From Streptomyces sp. H27-C3 (GTDB lineage Bacteria > Actinomycetota > Actinomycetes > Streptomycetales > Streptomycetaceae): a DNA stretch of 64,000 nucleotides. Positions within the stretch are counted from its first letter, which is position 1; every line of letters starts with the position of its first letter. Where the stretch lies: contig NZ_JASITA010000036.1 in assembly GCF_030063415.1 (NCBI RefSeq), forward strand, positions 1 through 64,000, written 5' to 3'. The notes below the pieces were generated by a model, which was given only the letters and a program-made list of their open reading frames with translations, was not told where the DNA came from and made no database searches. The translations under genes and the position numbers were made by a program. Shown here one piece after another: positions 33,860-41,269 of the stretch.

Positions 33860-33962
33860 GTGTACCCCCCGCGCGAGCTCCTGCAGTTCTGTACTGATCA
33901 CGAGTCTCCAGGACCAGACGCACGGCGCGCTCCTTGAACTCCTTCGGGTATTGCTTCGCCAT
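33860..33962 (-). pseudogene. IS3 OrfA 5' fragment
   Basis: MAKQYPKEFKERAVRLVLET RDQYRTA is the typical start of an IS3-family OrfA; after that the sequence loses similarity. A family relative of, but distinct from, the OrfA at 30445. Only about 28-34 codons remain. Confidence 0.65.
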
Positions 33963-34097
33963 AACGGACTCGATCCTTCCAAAAGATCGAGCCTCGATCA
34001 AACCTGGAACGGTGCACAAGAGATCGCACCGACGACCGGCGACTACGCGCAGTCGTCGACAGGGCAAACGTTGCCTGATCCGGCCCTAACTAAGCTA

Positions 34098-34259
34098 AGG
34101 GCTGTCCCGTAATCCCTGGTGGATCAGCGCACGGCGTCAGATGCGGTGCATCGCAAGGCGGAGGGACGTTCGCATACTGGACGTATTCGGGCGTTCCGGC
34201 AACGCGGCGAGGTGCCGTAGCTGTCGTCGTGCGCCTGCCAGGGATTGCGGGACAGCCCT
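34098..34259. mobile_element. 162-bp MITE with TA target duplication
   Basis: Outer inverted repeats are AGGGCTGTCCCGTAATCCCTGG (34098-34119) and its complement at 34238-34259 with one mismatch. TA flanks both sides (34096-34097, 34260-34261). The first 15 bases equal the IS5 terminus at 8454-8468, so an IS5 transposase of that type could mobilise it. It has no coding capacity. The interior resembles the block at 5148-5180. It abuts the 3' end of the LysR gene: the TAA stop at 34261-34259 is made from the TA duplication plus the first base of the MITE. Confidence 0.9.
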
Positions 34260-35206
34260 TAGCCTTCCGCCGGCGGCCCGCAGAGCGTCTCGCGCAGCAG
34301 GGCCGCCTCGTGGTCGAGGTGGTGCAGCAAGGCCTGCAGGGCGGGGGTGCGCGTGCGGTGGGCCGCCTCGGTGGTGCCCACCGTGCGGCCCACCGAGGGC
34401 AGTTCGACCGGCAGGGCGGCGAGGTGCTCGTCGGCGCGCAGGACCAACTCGGGCAGCAGCGCCACCATGTCCGTCTGCAGGAGAAGTGCCCGCATGGTGA
34501 GGATGGACGTGCACTCGACCCGGTCCGCGGGCAGCGCGAGGCCCCGGTCCGCGAAGAGGGCGCCGAGCTCTTGGCGCAGAGCGGTCTGTTCGACGGGGAG
34601 GATCCACGGGAAGTCGAGGGTGTCCGTGAGCGTGACGTCGGCGGCCCCCAGGAGAGGGTGGCCGGACCGGACGGCGAGCCGGATGCGTTCCCGGTACAGC
34701 CGCCGCTGGCGCAGCCCGTCCCCCTCTTTGGGGGCTGGCCCCACCCGGCCGACGATGACGTCCAGTTCGCCTGCCAGCAGCGCCGGATGGAGGACGTCCG
34801 GCGTCCCCTCCCGTACGACGACCGTGACCCGGGGCCGTTCCCGCTTGAGCTGGGCGACGGCTCGGGGCAGCAGCACGTTGGTCCCGGCGAGGAGCGCGCC
34901 CACGGTCACCGTGCCCTCCCGGCCCTGCCGCAGCCCGGTGAGGTGTTCCCCGGCTCGCCTCATCTCGGCGATCACGGCCCGGGCGTGCTCCGCCAGTGCC
35001 TCTCCGTAGAGCGTCGTCCGCATGCCGCGCGGCAAACGGACGAAGAGCGGCAGGTCGGCGATGCCCTCCAACTCGCGAAGGGTGCGAGTGCCGGCGGGCT
35101 GGGTGAGGTGAAGTGTCTCGGCCGCCCGCACCACGCTGCCGTGGTCGACGATCGCGACGAGCAGCATGAGGTGCCGGAACTTGAGTCGGCCGTCCAGGAG
35201 GTTCAT
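34259..35206 (-). CDS. LysR-family regulator of the 3-hydroxyanthranilate operon
   Basis: 315 residues. N-terminal winged HTH (LKFRHLMLLVAIVDHGSVVR, AAETLHLTQPAGTRTLRELE), then the effector domain (VTVGALLAGTNVLLPRAVAQ, ELDVIVGRVGPAPKEGDGLR, RLAVRSGHPLLGAADVTLTD). The PcaQ/GbpR-like sequence suggests control of aromatic catabolism. Start ATG 35206 was chosen at the conserved MNLLDGRLKFRHL; upstream codons are not family-like. Divergent from the catabolic operon with about 170 bases between, the classic LysR arrangement. Probably activates in response to a pathway compound such as 3-hydroxyanthranilate or aminomuconate; inferred. The MITE supplies its stop codon, so a few C-terminal residues may be lost or replaced. 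Confidence 0.87.
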   Translation of the reverse strand: MNLLDGRLKFRHLMLLVAIVDHGSVVRAAETLHLTQPAGTRTLRELEGIADLPLFVRLPRGMRTTLYGEALAEHARAVIAEMRRAGEHLTGLRQGREGTVTVGALLAGTNVLLPRAVAQLKRERPRVTVVVREGTPDVLHPALLAGELDVIVGRVGPAPKEGDGLRQRRLYRERIRLAVRSGHPLLGAADVTLTDTLDFPWILPVEQTALRQELGALFADRGLALPADRVECTSILTMRALLLQTDMVALLPELVLRADEHLAALPVELPSVGRTVGTTEAAHRTRTPALQALLHHLDHEAALLRETLCGPPAEG

Positions 35207-35248
35207 CGCCGGGGGTTCCTTCCGGGAGCGGGCGGGCCGAGCCACGAC

Positions 35249-35285
35249 ATACCCAATTCGGTATGAGGAGCATGCCTTTTGGCAT
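35249..35285. promoter_or_regulatory. Putative LysR operators
   Basis: Two short palindromes in the divergent gap. ATACC-N6-GGTAT (35249-35264) fits the T-N11-A dyad bound by LysR regulators. ATGCC-TTTT-GGCAT (35272-35285) follows 7 bases later. They lie between the LysR start (35206) and the first catabolic gene (35375), nearer the regulator, as expected for a recognition site plus activation site. Confidence 0.55.
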
Positions 35286-35374
35286 TGGTTCGGCATAGCT
35301 CGGTGGGCGCATGATACCGGCACACGCCGGGGGACCAGATCCGAATCCCCGGCCTGGCAACGGAGGTCTGCAAG

Positions 35375-36802
35375 GTGCGCTCACCTGTGCGGCATTACGT
35401 AGGGGGCGGGTTCGACGCGTCGGGCATCCCGTTCCCGCTCATCGACCCATCCCGGGGGACCAGCGTCGGCGAAGCGCCGTCGGCTCCCCGGGAGTTGGTC
35501 GACCGCGCGGTGGGCGCGGCGCGGGAGGCACTTCGCGGCCCATGGGCTTCCTGGAGCCCGGCGGACCGTGCGCGGCTGCTGCACCGGATCGCGGACGGCA
35601 TCGAGCAACGCTTCGAGGAGTTTGTCAGCGCCGAGTGCGCCGACACGGGAAAGCCCCACGAGCTGGCCTCGACGGTCGACATCCCGCGCGCGATCGCCAA
35701 CTTCCGCTCGTACGCGGACCTCTTGGCCGGGCGCAGCGAGCGGTCCTGGCACACGAGCACCCCGGACGGCCGTGGCGCGCTGAACTACACAGTGCACAAG
35801 CCGCTCGGCGTGGTCGCGGTGATCTCGCCGTGGAACCTGCCATTGCTCCTGCTCACCTGGAAGGTTGCCCCTGCCCTCGCCACGGGCAACACGGTGGTCG
35901 CCAAGCCCTCCGAGCTGACCCCGGGCACGGCCTGCCTGCTGGCGGAGGTGATGGCCGAGGCGGACGTACCGGAGGGGGTCTTCAACCTCGTCCACGGCGG
36001 CGGTGCGGACGCCGCCGGGCAGTGGCTCACCGAGCACCCGGGGGTGGACGCGATCGCCTTCACCGGAGAGTCGCGCACCGGCGGAACGATCATGCGGGCC
36101 GCCGCCGCGCGGCTGGCTCCCGTCTCGTTCGAGCTGGGTGGCAAGAACGCCGGTCTGGTCTTCGCCGACACGGATCTGGAGCAGGCTGTGGCGGGCACCC
36201 TCCGCTCGTCCTTCACCCACAGCGGGCAGGTGTGCCTGTGCACCGAGCGGGTGTACGTGGAGCGGCCGGTCTTCGACGCGTTCGCCGAGGCGCTGGCCGC
36301 CGGTGCGCGGGCGCTGAGCGGATACGGCCCGATGATCTCGGCGGCGCACCGCGACAAGGTGCTGGGGTACATCGGCAAGGCCGCGGCCGACGGCGACGTG
36401 CTGGCTGGTGGTGGGGCGCCGCGCTTCTCCGACGACCGGGACGGCGGCTTCTGGGTGGAGCCGACCGTGCTGGCGGGGCTGTCGGAGGACCATCCGGCGG
36501 TACGGGAGGAGATCTTCGGGCCCGTCGTCCATCTGGCGCCGTTCGACACCGAGGAGGAGGCGCTGGCGCTCGCCAACGCCGGCCCGTACGGGCTGGCCGC
36601 CACGGTGTGGACGGGTGACGTGAGCCGGGCGCACCGCGTTGCCCCCGCCCTCGACGTCGGGATCGCCTGGGTCAATACCTGGAACCTGCGCGACCTCCGT
36701 ACTCCCTTCGGAGGGGTGAGGGCCTCCGGGATCGGGCGTGAGGGCGGCGACCACTCCCTCGACTTCTTCTCCGAACCGATGAATGTGTGCGTGAAGCTGT
36801 GA
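35375..36802 (+). CDS. 2-aminomuconate 6-semialdehyde dehydrogenase
   Basis: 475-residue NAD-dependent aldehyde dehydrogenase. Nucleotide-binding stretch VAVISPWNLPLLLLTWKVAP, catalytic Glu about 253 in SFELGGKN, catalytic Cys about 287 in HSGQVCLCTERV, and the end PFGGVRASGIGREGGDHSLD FFSEP. This end and GQVCLCTERV are typical of the 2-hydroxymuconic/2-aminomuconic semialdehyde dehydrogenases (AmnC, NbaE, AMSDH). It would oxidise 2-aminomuconate semialdehyde to 2-aminomuconate, after the ACMS decarboxylase encoded further down the operon. First gene of the unit, with AACGGAGG about 13 bases before GTG 35375. Substrate assigned from neighbours. Confidence 0.88.
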   Translation: MRSPVRHYVGGGFDASGIPFPLIDPSRGTSVGEAPSAPRELVDRAVGAAREALRGPWASWSPADRARLLHRIADGIEQRFEEFVSAECADTGKPHELASTVDIPRAIANFRSYADLLAGRSERSWHTSTPDGRGALNYTVHKPLGVVAVISPWNLPLLLLTWKVAPALATGNTVVAKPSELTPGTACLLAEVMAEADVPEGVFNLVHGGGADAAGQWLTEHPGVDAIAFTGESRTGGTIMRAAAARLAPVSFELGGKNAGLVFADTDLEQAVAGTLRSSFTHSGQVCLCTERVYVERPVFDAFAEALAAGARALSGYGPMISAAHRDKVLGYIGKAAADGDVLAGGGAPRFSDDRDGGFWVEPTVLAGLSEDHPAVREEIFGPVVHLAPFDTEEEALALANAGPYGLAATVWTGDVSRAHRVAPALDVGIAWVNTWNLRDLRTPFGGVRASGIGREGGDHSLDFFSEPMNVCVKL

Positions 36803-37614
36803 ACACGGTGGACGAAGCTGTGGCGAGGGCCGCCGAACGCCTCGACACGGCGCGCCGAACGGGCGTTCCGTGCGATCCCGTCCGCGACCTGCTCCCCTCC
36901 GGGGACCTGGCGGCCGCATACGCCGTCCAGGCTGTCCTCAGTGACCGCCGCCTCGCCGAGGGGCGTCGCGTCACCGGCTGGAAGATCGGTCTGACCTCGG
37001 CGGCCGTGCAGGCCCAGCTGGGCGTCGACACACCGGACTTCGGCCCCTTGATGGACGACACCGCCGTGCCGGACGGCGCCGAGATCCCCTGGGGCGCGGT
37101 GCTCCAGCCCCGGGCCGAGGCCGAGGTCGCCCTGGTTCTTGAGCACGACCTCAGACACGAGCGGCACACCGTGGCCGACGTGATCCGGGCGACCGCGTTC
37201 GCGCTGCCCGCCGTCGAGGTGGTGGGCAGCCGGATCCGCGACTGGGACATCTCGGCCGTCGACACCATCGCCGACAACGCCTCCAGCGGCGCGCACGTCC
37301 TGGGCACCCGTCCCGTTCCGCTGCGGGAGCTCGACCTGCGGACCGTCGGCATGGTGCTGGAACGCCGCGGTGAGCCCGTGTCCACCGGTGCGGGCGCCGC
37401 CTGTCTGGGAAATCCGCTGCACGCCGCCGTCTGGCTGGCCGACACGCTCGTACGGCTCGGCCGCCCGCTGCGGGCCGGGGACACCGTGCTCACCGGCGCG
37501 CTCGGCCCCATGACGACCGTCGAGCCCGGTGACGTGCTCGAAGCCCGTATCGACGGCCTCGGTTCGGTGCGTGCGGCCTTCAGGCGCACCGGACGGGAGG
37601 GAGACACTCGATGA
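36799..37614 (+). CDS. 2-oxopent-4-enoate (2-keto-4-pentenoate) hydratase
   Basis: About 271 residues of the MhpD/DmpE family: GRRVTGWKIGLTSAAVQAQL, GVDTPDFGPLMDDTAVPDGA, LQPRAEAEVALVLEHDL (metal-binding Glu pair) and LPAVEVVGSRIRDWDISAVD, TIADNASSGAHVLG. Adds water to 2-oxopent-4-enoate to give 4-hydroxy-2-oxovalerate, the aldolase substrate made two steps from the end of the pathway. The start GTG 36799 overlaps the dehydrogenase stop as GTGA; a GTG 12 bases earlier is possible. It is paralogous to the decarboxylase that follows; the two usually form a complex. Confidence 0.87.
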   Translation: MNTVDEAVARAAERLDTARRTGVPCDPVRDLLPSGDLAAAYAVQAVLSDRRLAEGRRVTGWKIGLTSAAVQAQLGVDTPDFGPLMDDTAVPDGAEIPWGAVLQPRAEAEVALVLEHDLRHERHTVADVIRATAFALPAVEVVGSRIRDWDISAVDTIADNASSGAHVLGTRPVPLRELDLRTVGMVLERRGEPVSTGAGAACLGNPLHAAVWLADTLVRLGRPLRAGDTVLTGALGPMTTVEPGDVLEARIDGLGSVRAAFRRTGREGDTR

Positions 37615-38354
37615 ACAGCACGGCACTGGCCGAGGCGCTCGACACCGCAGCACGCGACGGCCGTCCGCTGGCCGGCGGCGGAAGCGGCCTCAAGGGCGCC
37701 GAGGAGGCGTACGCCGTCCAGGAGGCTCTGGTCGCACGGCGGCTGGCCCGCGGCGAGCGGCTCACCGGTTTCAAGCTGGGCTTCACGAGCCTGGCCAAGA
37801 TGCGGCAGATGGGTGTGTCCGACCTGATCCACGGGCGGCTGACGGACCGGATGGAGATTCCCGACGGGGGACGCTTCGACGCCTCCGCGCTGATCCATCC
37901 CCGTGTCGAGCCCGAGGTGGCCTTCCTCCTCGGCGACACACTGCGCCCCGGCACCAACCCCATGGCGGCGGTCGCGGCCGTGGCCCCGGCACTGGAGGTC
38001 ATCGACTCCCGCTACAACGGCTTCCGGTTCTCCCTGCCCGAGGTGATCGCCGACAACACCTCCGCCGCCGGCTACACCGTGGGGCCTTGGAGCGCCCCGG
38101 GCGACCTGAGCAACCTAGGTGTTCTGTTGGAGCTCGACGGTCGTCTGGCCGAGGCCGGTTCCACTGCGGCGATCCTCGGGCACCCGCTGCGCGCCCTCGC
38201 CGCCGCGGCCCGGCTCGCCGGTTCGCTGGAGCCCGGCACGGTGATCCTCGCCGGCGCGGCGACGGCCGCCGTACCCCTGCCGCCCGGGACTCACGTGCGG
38301 GCCACCGTCGCGGGCCTCGGCACCGTCCGGTTCACCACCGAGGACGACGCGTGA
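37611..38354 (+). CDS. 4-oxalocrotonate (2-oxo-3-hexenedioate) decarboxylase
   Basis: 247 residues of the same fold as the hydratase: GERLTGFKLGFTSLAKMRQM, GVSDLIHGRLTDRMEIPDGG, LIHPRVEPEVAFLLGDTL and ALEVIDSRYNGFRFSLPEVI, ADNTSAAGYTVG. The IHPRVEPEVAF motif and SRYNGFRFSLPEVIADN assign it to the decarboxylase branch (NbaG/DmpH-like). Removes CO2 from oxalocrotonate to give 2-oxopent-4-enoate. ATG 37611 overlaps the upstream stop as ATGA, so translation is coupled to the hydratase. Confidence 0.87.
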   Translation: MNSTALAEALDTAARDGRPLAGGGSGLKGAEEAYAVQEALVARRLARGERLTGFKLGFTSLAKMRQMGVSDLIHGRLTDRMEIPDGGRFDASALIHPRVEPEVAFLLGDTLRPGTNPMAAVAAVAPALEVIDSRYNGFRFSLPEVIADNTSAAGYTVGPWSAPGDLSNLGVLLELDGRLAEAGSTAAILGHPLRALAAAARLAGSLEPGTVILAGAATAAVPLPPGTHVRATVAGLGTVRFTTEDDA

Positions 38355-38770
38355 TGGTGCCCGGCGCCGCCCCGCCCCGCGGCCGCTTCCCCCACCTCAG
38401 GCGCGCGGGCGACCTGGTCTTTGTGTCCGGCACGAGTTCGCGCCGTCCCGACGGCACCTTCGTCGGCGCGAGCGCCGACGCGATGGGGGTGACGAACCTC
38501 GACATCCGCGCCCAGACCCGGGCCGTTCTCGACAACATCGCGCGCCTGCTGGCCGCGGTCGGCGGGGGCCTGAAGGACCTGGTCTCCGTCACCACATATC
38601 TGGTCGGCATGAACGACTTCGGCGGCTACAACGAGGTCTACGCCGAGTACTTCGACGAGAGCGGTCCGGCCCGCACCACCGTCGCCGTCCACCAGCTTCC
38701 CCACCCGCACCTGCTGATCGAGATCAGCGCCGTCGCCCACATCCCCCAGAGCAAGGAACCGCGCCGATGA
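38354..38770 (+). CDS. 2-aminomuconate deaminase (RidA/YjgF family)
   Basis: 138 residues: PHLRRAGDLVFVSGTSSRRP, NLDIRAQTRAVLDNIARLLA, DLVSVTTYLVGMNDFGGYNE, VYAEYFDESGPARTTVAVHQ LPHPHLLIEISAVA. The RidA fold with the extended AmnD/NbaF-type loop (SGTSSRRPDGTF). It would hydrolyse 2-aminomuconate to 4-oxalocrotonate and ammonia. Start ATG 38354 shares its A with the decarboxylase stop (TGATG). RidA proteins are also general imine deaminases, but its place between oxalocrotonate decarboxylase and 3-hydroxyanthranilate dioxygenase makes aminomuconate deamination most likely. Confidence 0.86.
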   Translation: MVPGAAPPRGRFPHLRRAGDLVFVSGTSSRRPDGTFVGASADAMGVTNLDIRAQTRAVLDNIARLLAAVGGGLKDLVSVTTYLVGMNDFGGYNEVYAEYFDESGPARTTVAVHQLPHPHLLIEISAVAHIPQSKEPRR

Positions 38771-39339
38771 CCATGAGACCGTTCAACCTCCAGTCCTGGA
38801 TCGAGGAACACCGCCACCTGCTCAAGCCGCCGGTCGGCAACGTCCAGATCTGGCAGGACGCCGATCTGATGGTGACGGTCGTGGGCGGCCCCAACCGCCG
38901 CACCGACTTCCACGACGACCCGATCGAGGAGTTCTTCTACCAGCTCAAGGGCGACATGGTGCTGCGCGTCATGGAGGAGGAGGGATGCCCGCCGCGCGAC
39001 ATCCACATCCGCGAGGGCGACGTCTTCCTCCTCCCGCGTCACGTGCGGCACTCCCCGCAGCGGCCGGAGGAGGACAGTGTCGGGCTGGTCGTCGAGTTCG
39101 CCCGGCCGCTGGGTCAGCGCGACGCCTTCGAGTGGCACTGCACGGAATGCCACCACCTGGTGCACCGCAGCGAGGTGCAGCTCACCTCGATCGTCGACGA
39201 CCTGCCGCCGGTGTTCGACACGTTCTACGGCGACGAGGCCGCCCGCACCTGCGGGAACTGCGGCGCACTGCACCCGGGCAAGGACTGGCCGGAGGAGCTG
39301 CGTCCGCGCACCCGACGCGACGGGGCGGGCGGCGCATGA
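38767..39339 (+). CDS. 3-hydroxyanthranilate 3,4-dioxygenase
   Basis: 190-residue cupin: MRPFNLQSWIEEHRHLLKPP, VGNVQIWQDADLMVTVVGGP, then FHDDPIEEFFYQLKGDMVLR giving Fe ligands His49 and Glu55, and LLPRHVRHSPQRPEEDSVGL giving His95. A C-terminal rubredoxin-like pair, WHCTECHHLVHR (Cys125, Cys128) and RTCGNCGALHPG (Cys162, Cys165), is the second metal site of the bacterial enzyme. Opens the ring of 3-hydroxyanthranilate with O2 to 2-amino-3-carboxymuconate semialdehyde. ATGA overlap with the deaminase. This is the committed ring-cleavage step and the strongest functional anchor of the operon. Confidence 0.94.
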   Translation: MTMRPFNLQSWIEEHRHLLKPPVGNVQIWQDADLMVTVVGGPNRRTDFHDDPIEEFFYQLKGDMVLRVMEEEGCPPRDIHIREGDVFLLPRHVRHSPQRPEEDSVGLVVEFARPLGQRDAFEWHCTECHHLVHRSEVQLTSIVDDLPPVFDTFYGDEAARTCGNCGALHPGKDWPEELRPRTRRDGAGGA

Positions 39340-40358
39340 CCGTCGTCGACATCCACGCCCACGTCTTCCCGGAGATCGGCCGCGCCGAGTCCCGGCTGCT
39401 CACCGGTTCCGACGACGGCCCCTGGCTGCGCACCACGGACGGCCCGGACGCCGGGATGATGATGGCCGGGGCCGCCGAGTACCGGCCCGTACGCCGCACC
39501 CTGTGGGACCCGGCGGAACGCGTCGCCGACCTGGACCGACTCGGCGTGGACATCCAGGTGCTCTCCAGCACCCCGCTGCTCTTCGGCTACGGGCTGGATT
39601 CCGAGCGCGCCACCGACTGGTGTCGGACGGTCAACTCCCACCTGCTGGAGTACAGCTCGTACGCTTCGCACCGGCTGGCCCCGCTGTGCCAGGTGCCGCT
39701 CCAGGACACCGAGGCGGCCTGCGCCACGCTCACCGAGGCGATGCGCCAGGGCTTCCACGGCGTCCACATCGGCAACCACCTCGGCGACCGCGACCTCGAC
39801 CACGGCGCGCTGTTGGAGTTCCTCACGCACTGCGCCGAGAAGAACGCCGCCGTCCTGGTCCACCCCTGGGACCTGCCGGCCGGCCCTCGCTTCTCCCGGT
39901 ACATGCTGGCCTGGCTGGCGGGCATGGCCGCCGAGACCCACCTCACCATCCTGTCGTTGATCCTTTCCGGCACCTTCGAACGTCTCCCGGCGTCGCTGCG
40001 GCTGCTGTTCGCCCACGGCGGCGGCAGCTTCCCGTACCTCTTGGGCCGGGCCGACAACGCCTGGCACCGCCGCGAACTCGTCCGCGCCGACAGCCCGCAC
40101 CCGCCCTCGCACTACACCAACCGTTTCGCCGTCGACTCCGCGGTGTTCGACCCCGGCGCGCTGCGCCTGCTGGTGGACGTGATGGGCGCGGAACGGGTGC
40201 TGCTCGGCTCCGACCATCCCTTCCCGCTCGGCGAGGAGGAGATCGGCCGGCTGGTCCGGGAGAGCGCGCTCACCCCGGAGGAGACAGCGGCCGTCCTCGG
40301 CGGCAACGCCGTCCGTTTCTTCGGTCTGACCCCGTTGCTGAAGGAGGCCGTCCGATGA
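39336..40358 (+). CDS. 2-amino-3-carboxymuconate-6-semialdehyde decarboxylase
   Basis: 340-residue amidohydrolase-fold enzyme: VVDIHAHVFPEI (HxH zinc ligands), GVDIQVLSSTPLLFGYGLDS, GFHGVHIGNHLGDRDLDHGA, VLVHPWDLPAG (His), LLFAHGGGSFPYLLGRADNA and LLGSDHPFPLGEEEIG (Asp). This motif set is the ACMSD family (NbaD). It decarboxylates the dioxygenase product to 2-aminomuconate semialdehyde before it can cyclise to quinolinate. ATG 39336 overlaps the dioxygenase stop as ATGA. Apparently intact. Confidence 0.93.
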   Translation: MTVVDIHAHVFPEIGRAESRLLTGSDDGPWLRTTDGPDAGMMMAGAAEYRPVRRTLWDPAERVADLDRLGVDIQVLSSTPLLFGYGLDSERATDWCRTVNSHLLEYSSYASHRLAPLCQVPLQDTEAACATLTEAMRQGFHGVHIGNHLGDRDLDHGALLEFLTHCAEKNAAVLVHPWDLPAGPRFSRYMLAWLAGMAAETHLTILSLILSGTFERLPASLRLLFAHGGGSFPYLLGRADNAWHRRELVRADSPHPPSHYTNRFAVDSAVFDPGALRLLVDVMGAERVLLGSDHPFPLGEEEIGRLVRESALTPEETAAVLGGNAVRFFGLTPLLKEAVR

Positions 40359-41269
40359 GGGCAGCCGTTATCGGATCGGGCAACATCGGCACCGATCTTC
40401 TCATCAAGATCGTCCGTGGCTCGGGGAGCGTCACCGCCGCCGCGATGATCGGCATCGACCCGGAGTCGGAGGGGCTCGCACGGGCCCGTCGGCTCGGAGT
40501 GCGGACCAGCGCGGACGGAGTGGCGGGGCTGCTGGCGCTCGATGACTTCGACGACATCGACATCGTCTTCGACGCCACCTCGGCAGCCGCCCACCACCGC
40601 AACGCGGCCACGCTCGCGCCGTATGGCAAGCGGATCGTCGACCTCACGCCGGCGGCCATCGGCCCGTACGTCGTCCCTCCCGTCAACCTCGACGAGCACC
40701 TCGACGCCCCCAACATCAACATGGTCACCTGCGGCGGCCAGGCCACCGTCCCGATCGTCGCCGCCGTCTCGGCGGTGGCAACGGTGCACTACGCGGAGGT
40801 CGTCGCCTCGATCGCCTCGCGGTCGGCGGGCCCGGGCACCCGGGCGAACATCGACGAGTTCACCGAGACCACCGCCCGCGCGCTGGAGCAGGTGGGCGGC
40901 GCGTCCCGAGGCAAGGCGATCATCGTTCTCAACCCGGCGGAGCCGGCGCTGCTGATGCGCGACACCGTGCACTGCGTCGTCGACGACTGCGACACGGAGC
41001 GGGTGGCCGCCTCCGTGCACGCGATGGCTGCGTCCGTCGCCGCGTACGTGCCCGGCTACCGGCTCAAGCAGGAGCCGCAGTTCCGCAGGCCGGCCGACGA
41101 CGACCCGCTGGCGCGGCTCGCCGGGGTCGGCCGGCTGCTGGTCTCCGTGTACCTGGAGGTGGAGGGTGCCGCCCACTACCTCCCGGCCTATGCCGGAAAC
41201 CTCGACATCATGACCTCCGCCGCGCTGCGCACCGCCGAGCGCCTGGCCGAACGGAGTCCGGCCCGATGA
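40355..41269 (+). CDS. Acylating acetaldehyde dehydrogenase
   Basis: 304 residues of the MhpF/DmpF/NbaJ family: N-terminal Rossmann motif AAVIGSGNIGTDLLIKI, DIVFDATSAAAHHRNA, catalytic Cys126 in NMVTCGGQATVPI, SRSAGPGTRANIDEFTETTA and the C-terminal aldolase-contact region AAHYLPAYAGNLDIMTSAAL. Converts acetaldehyde, NAD and CoA to acetyl-CoA. It works as a complex with the aldolase encoded immediately downstream, with acetaldehyde channelled between them. ATGA overlaps on both sides. Confidence 0.93.
   Translation: MRAAVIGSGNIGTDLLIKIVRGSGSVTAAAMIGIDPESEGLARARRLGVRTSADGVAGLLALDDFDDIDIVFDATSAAAHHRNAATLAPYGKRIVDLTPAAIGPYVVPPVNLDEHLDAPNINMVTCGGQATVPIVAAVSAVATVHYAEVVASIASRSAGPGTRANIDEFTETTARALEQVGGASRGKAIIVLNPAEPALLMRDTVHCVVDDCDTERVAASVHAMAASVAAYVPGYRLKQEPQFRRPADDDPLARLAGVGRLLVSVYLEVEGAAHYLPAYAGNLDIMTSAALRTAERLAERSPAR

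Noticed and set aside
34137..35384. A 415-codon minus-strand frame overlapping the LysR gene
   Set aside because: Arg/Pro/Gly-rich out-of-frame reading; the LysR frame carries all family motifs.
35381..37653. Long minus-strand frames (over 500 codons) opposite the dehydrogenase and hydratase genes
   Set aside because: Typical high-GC shadow frames; the plus-strand genes have catalytic motifs and coupled starts.
37529..38770. A single 413-codon protein covering the decarboxylase and deaminase
   Set aside because: Only its C-terminal 138 codons are RidA-like; the start is out of frame with the decarboxylase, which has its own ATGA-coupled start.
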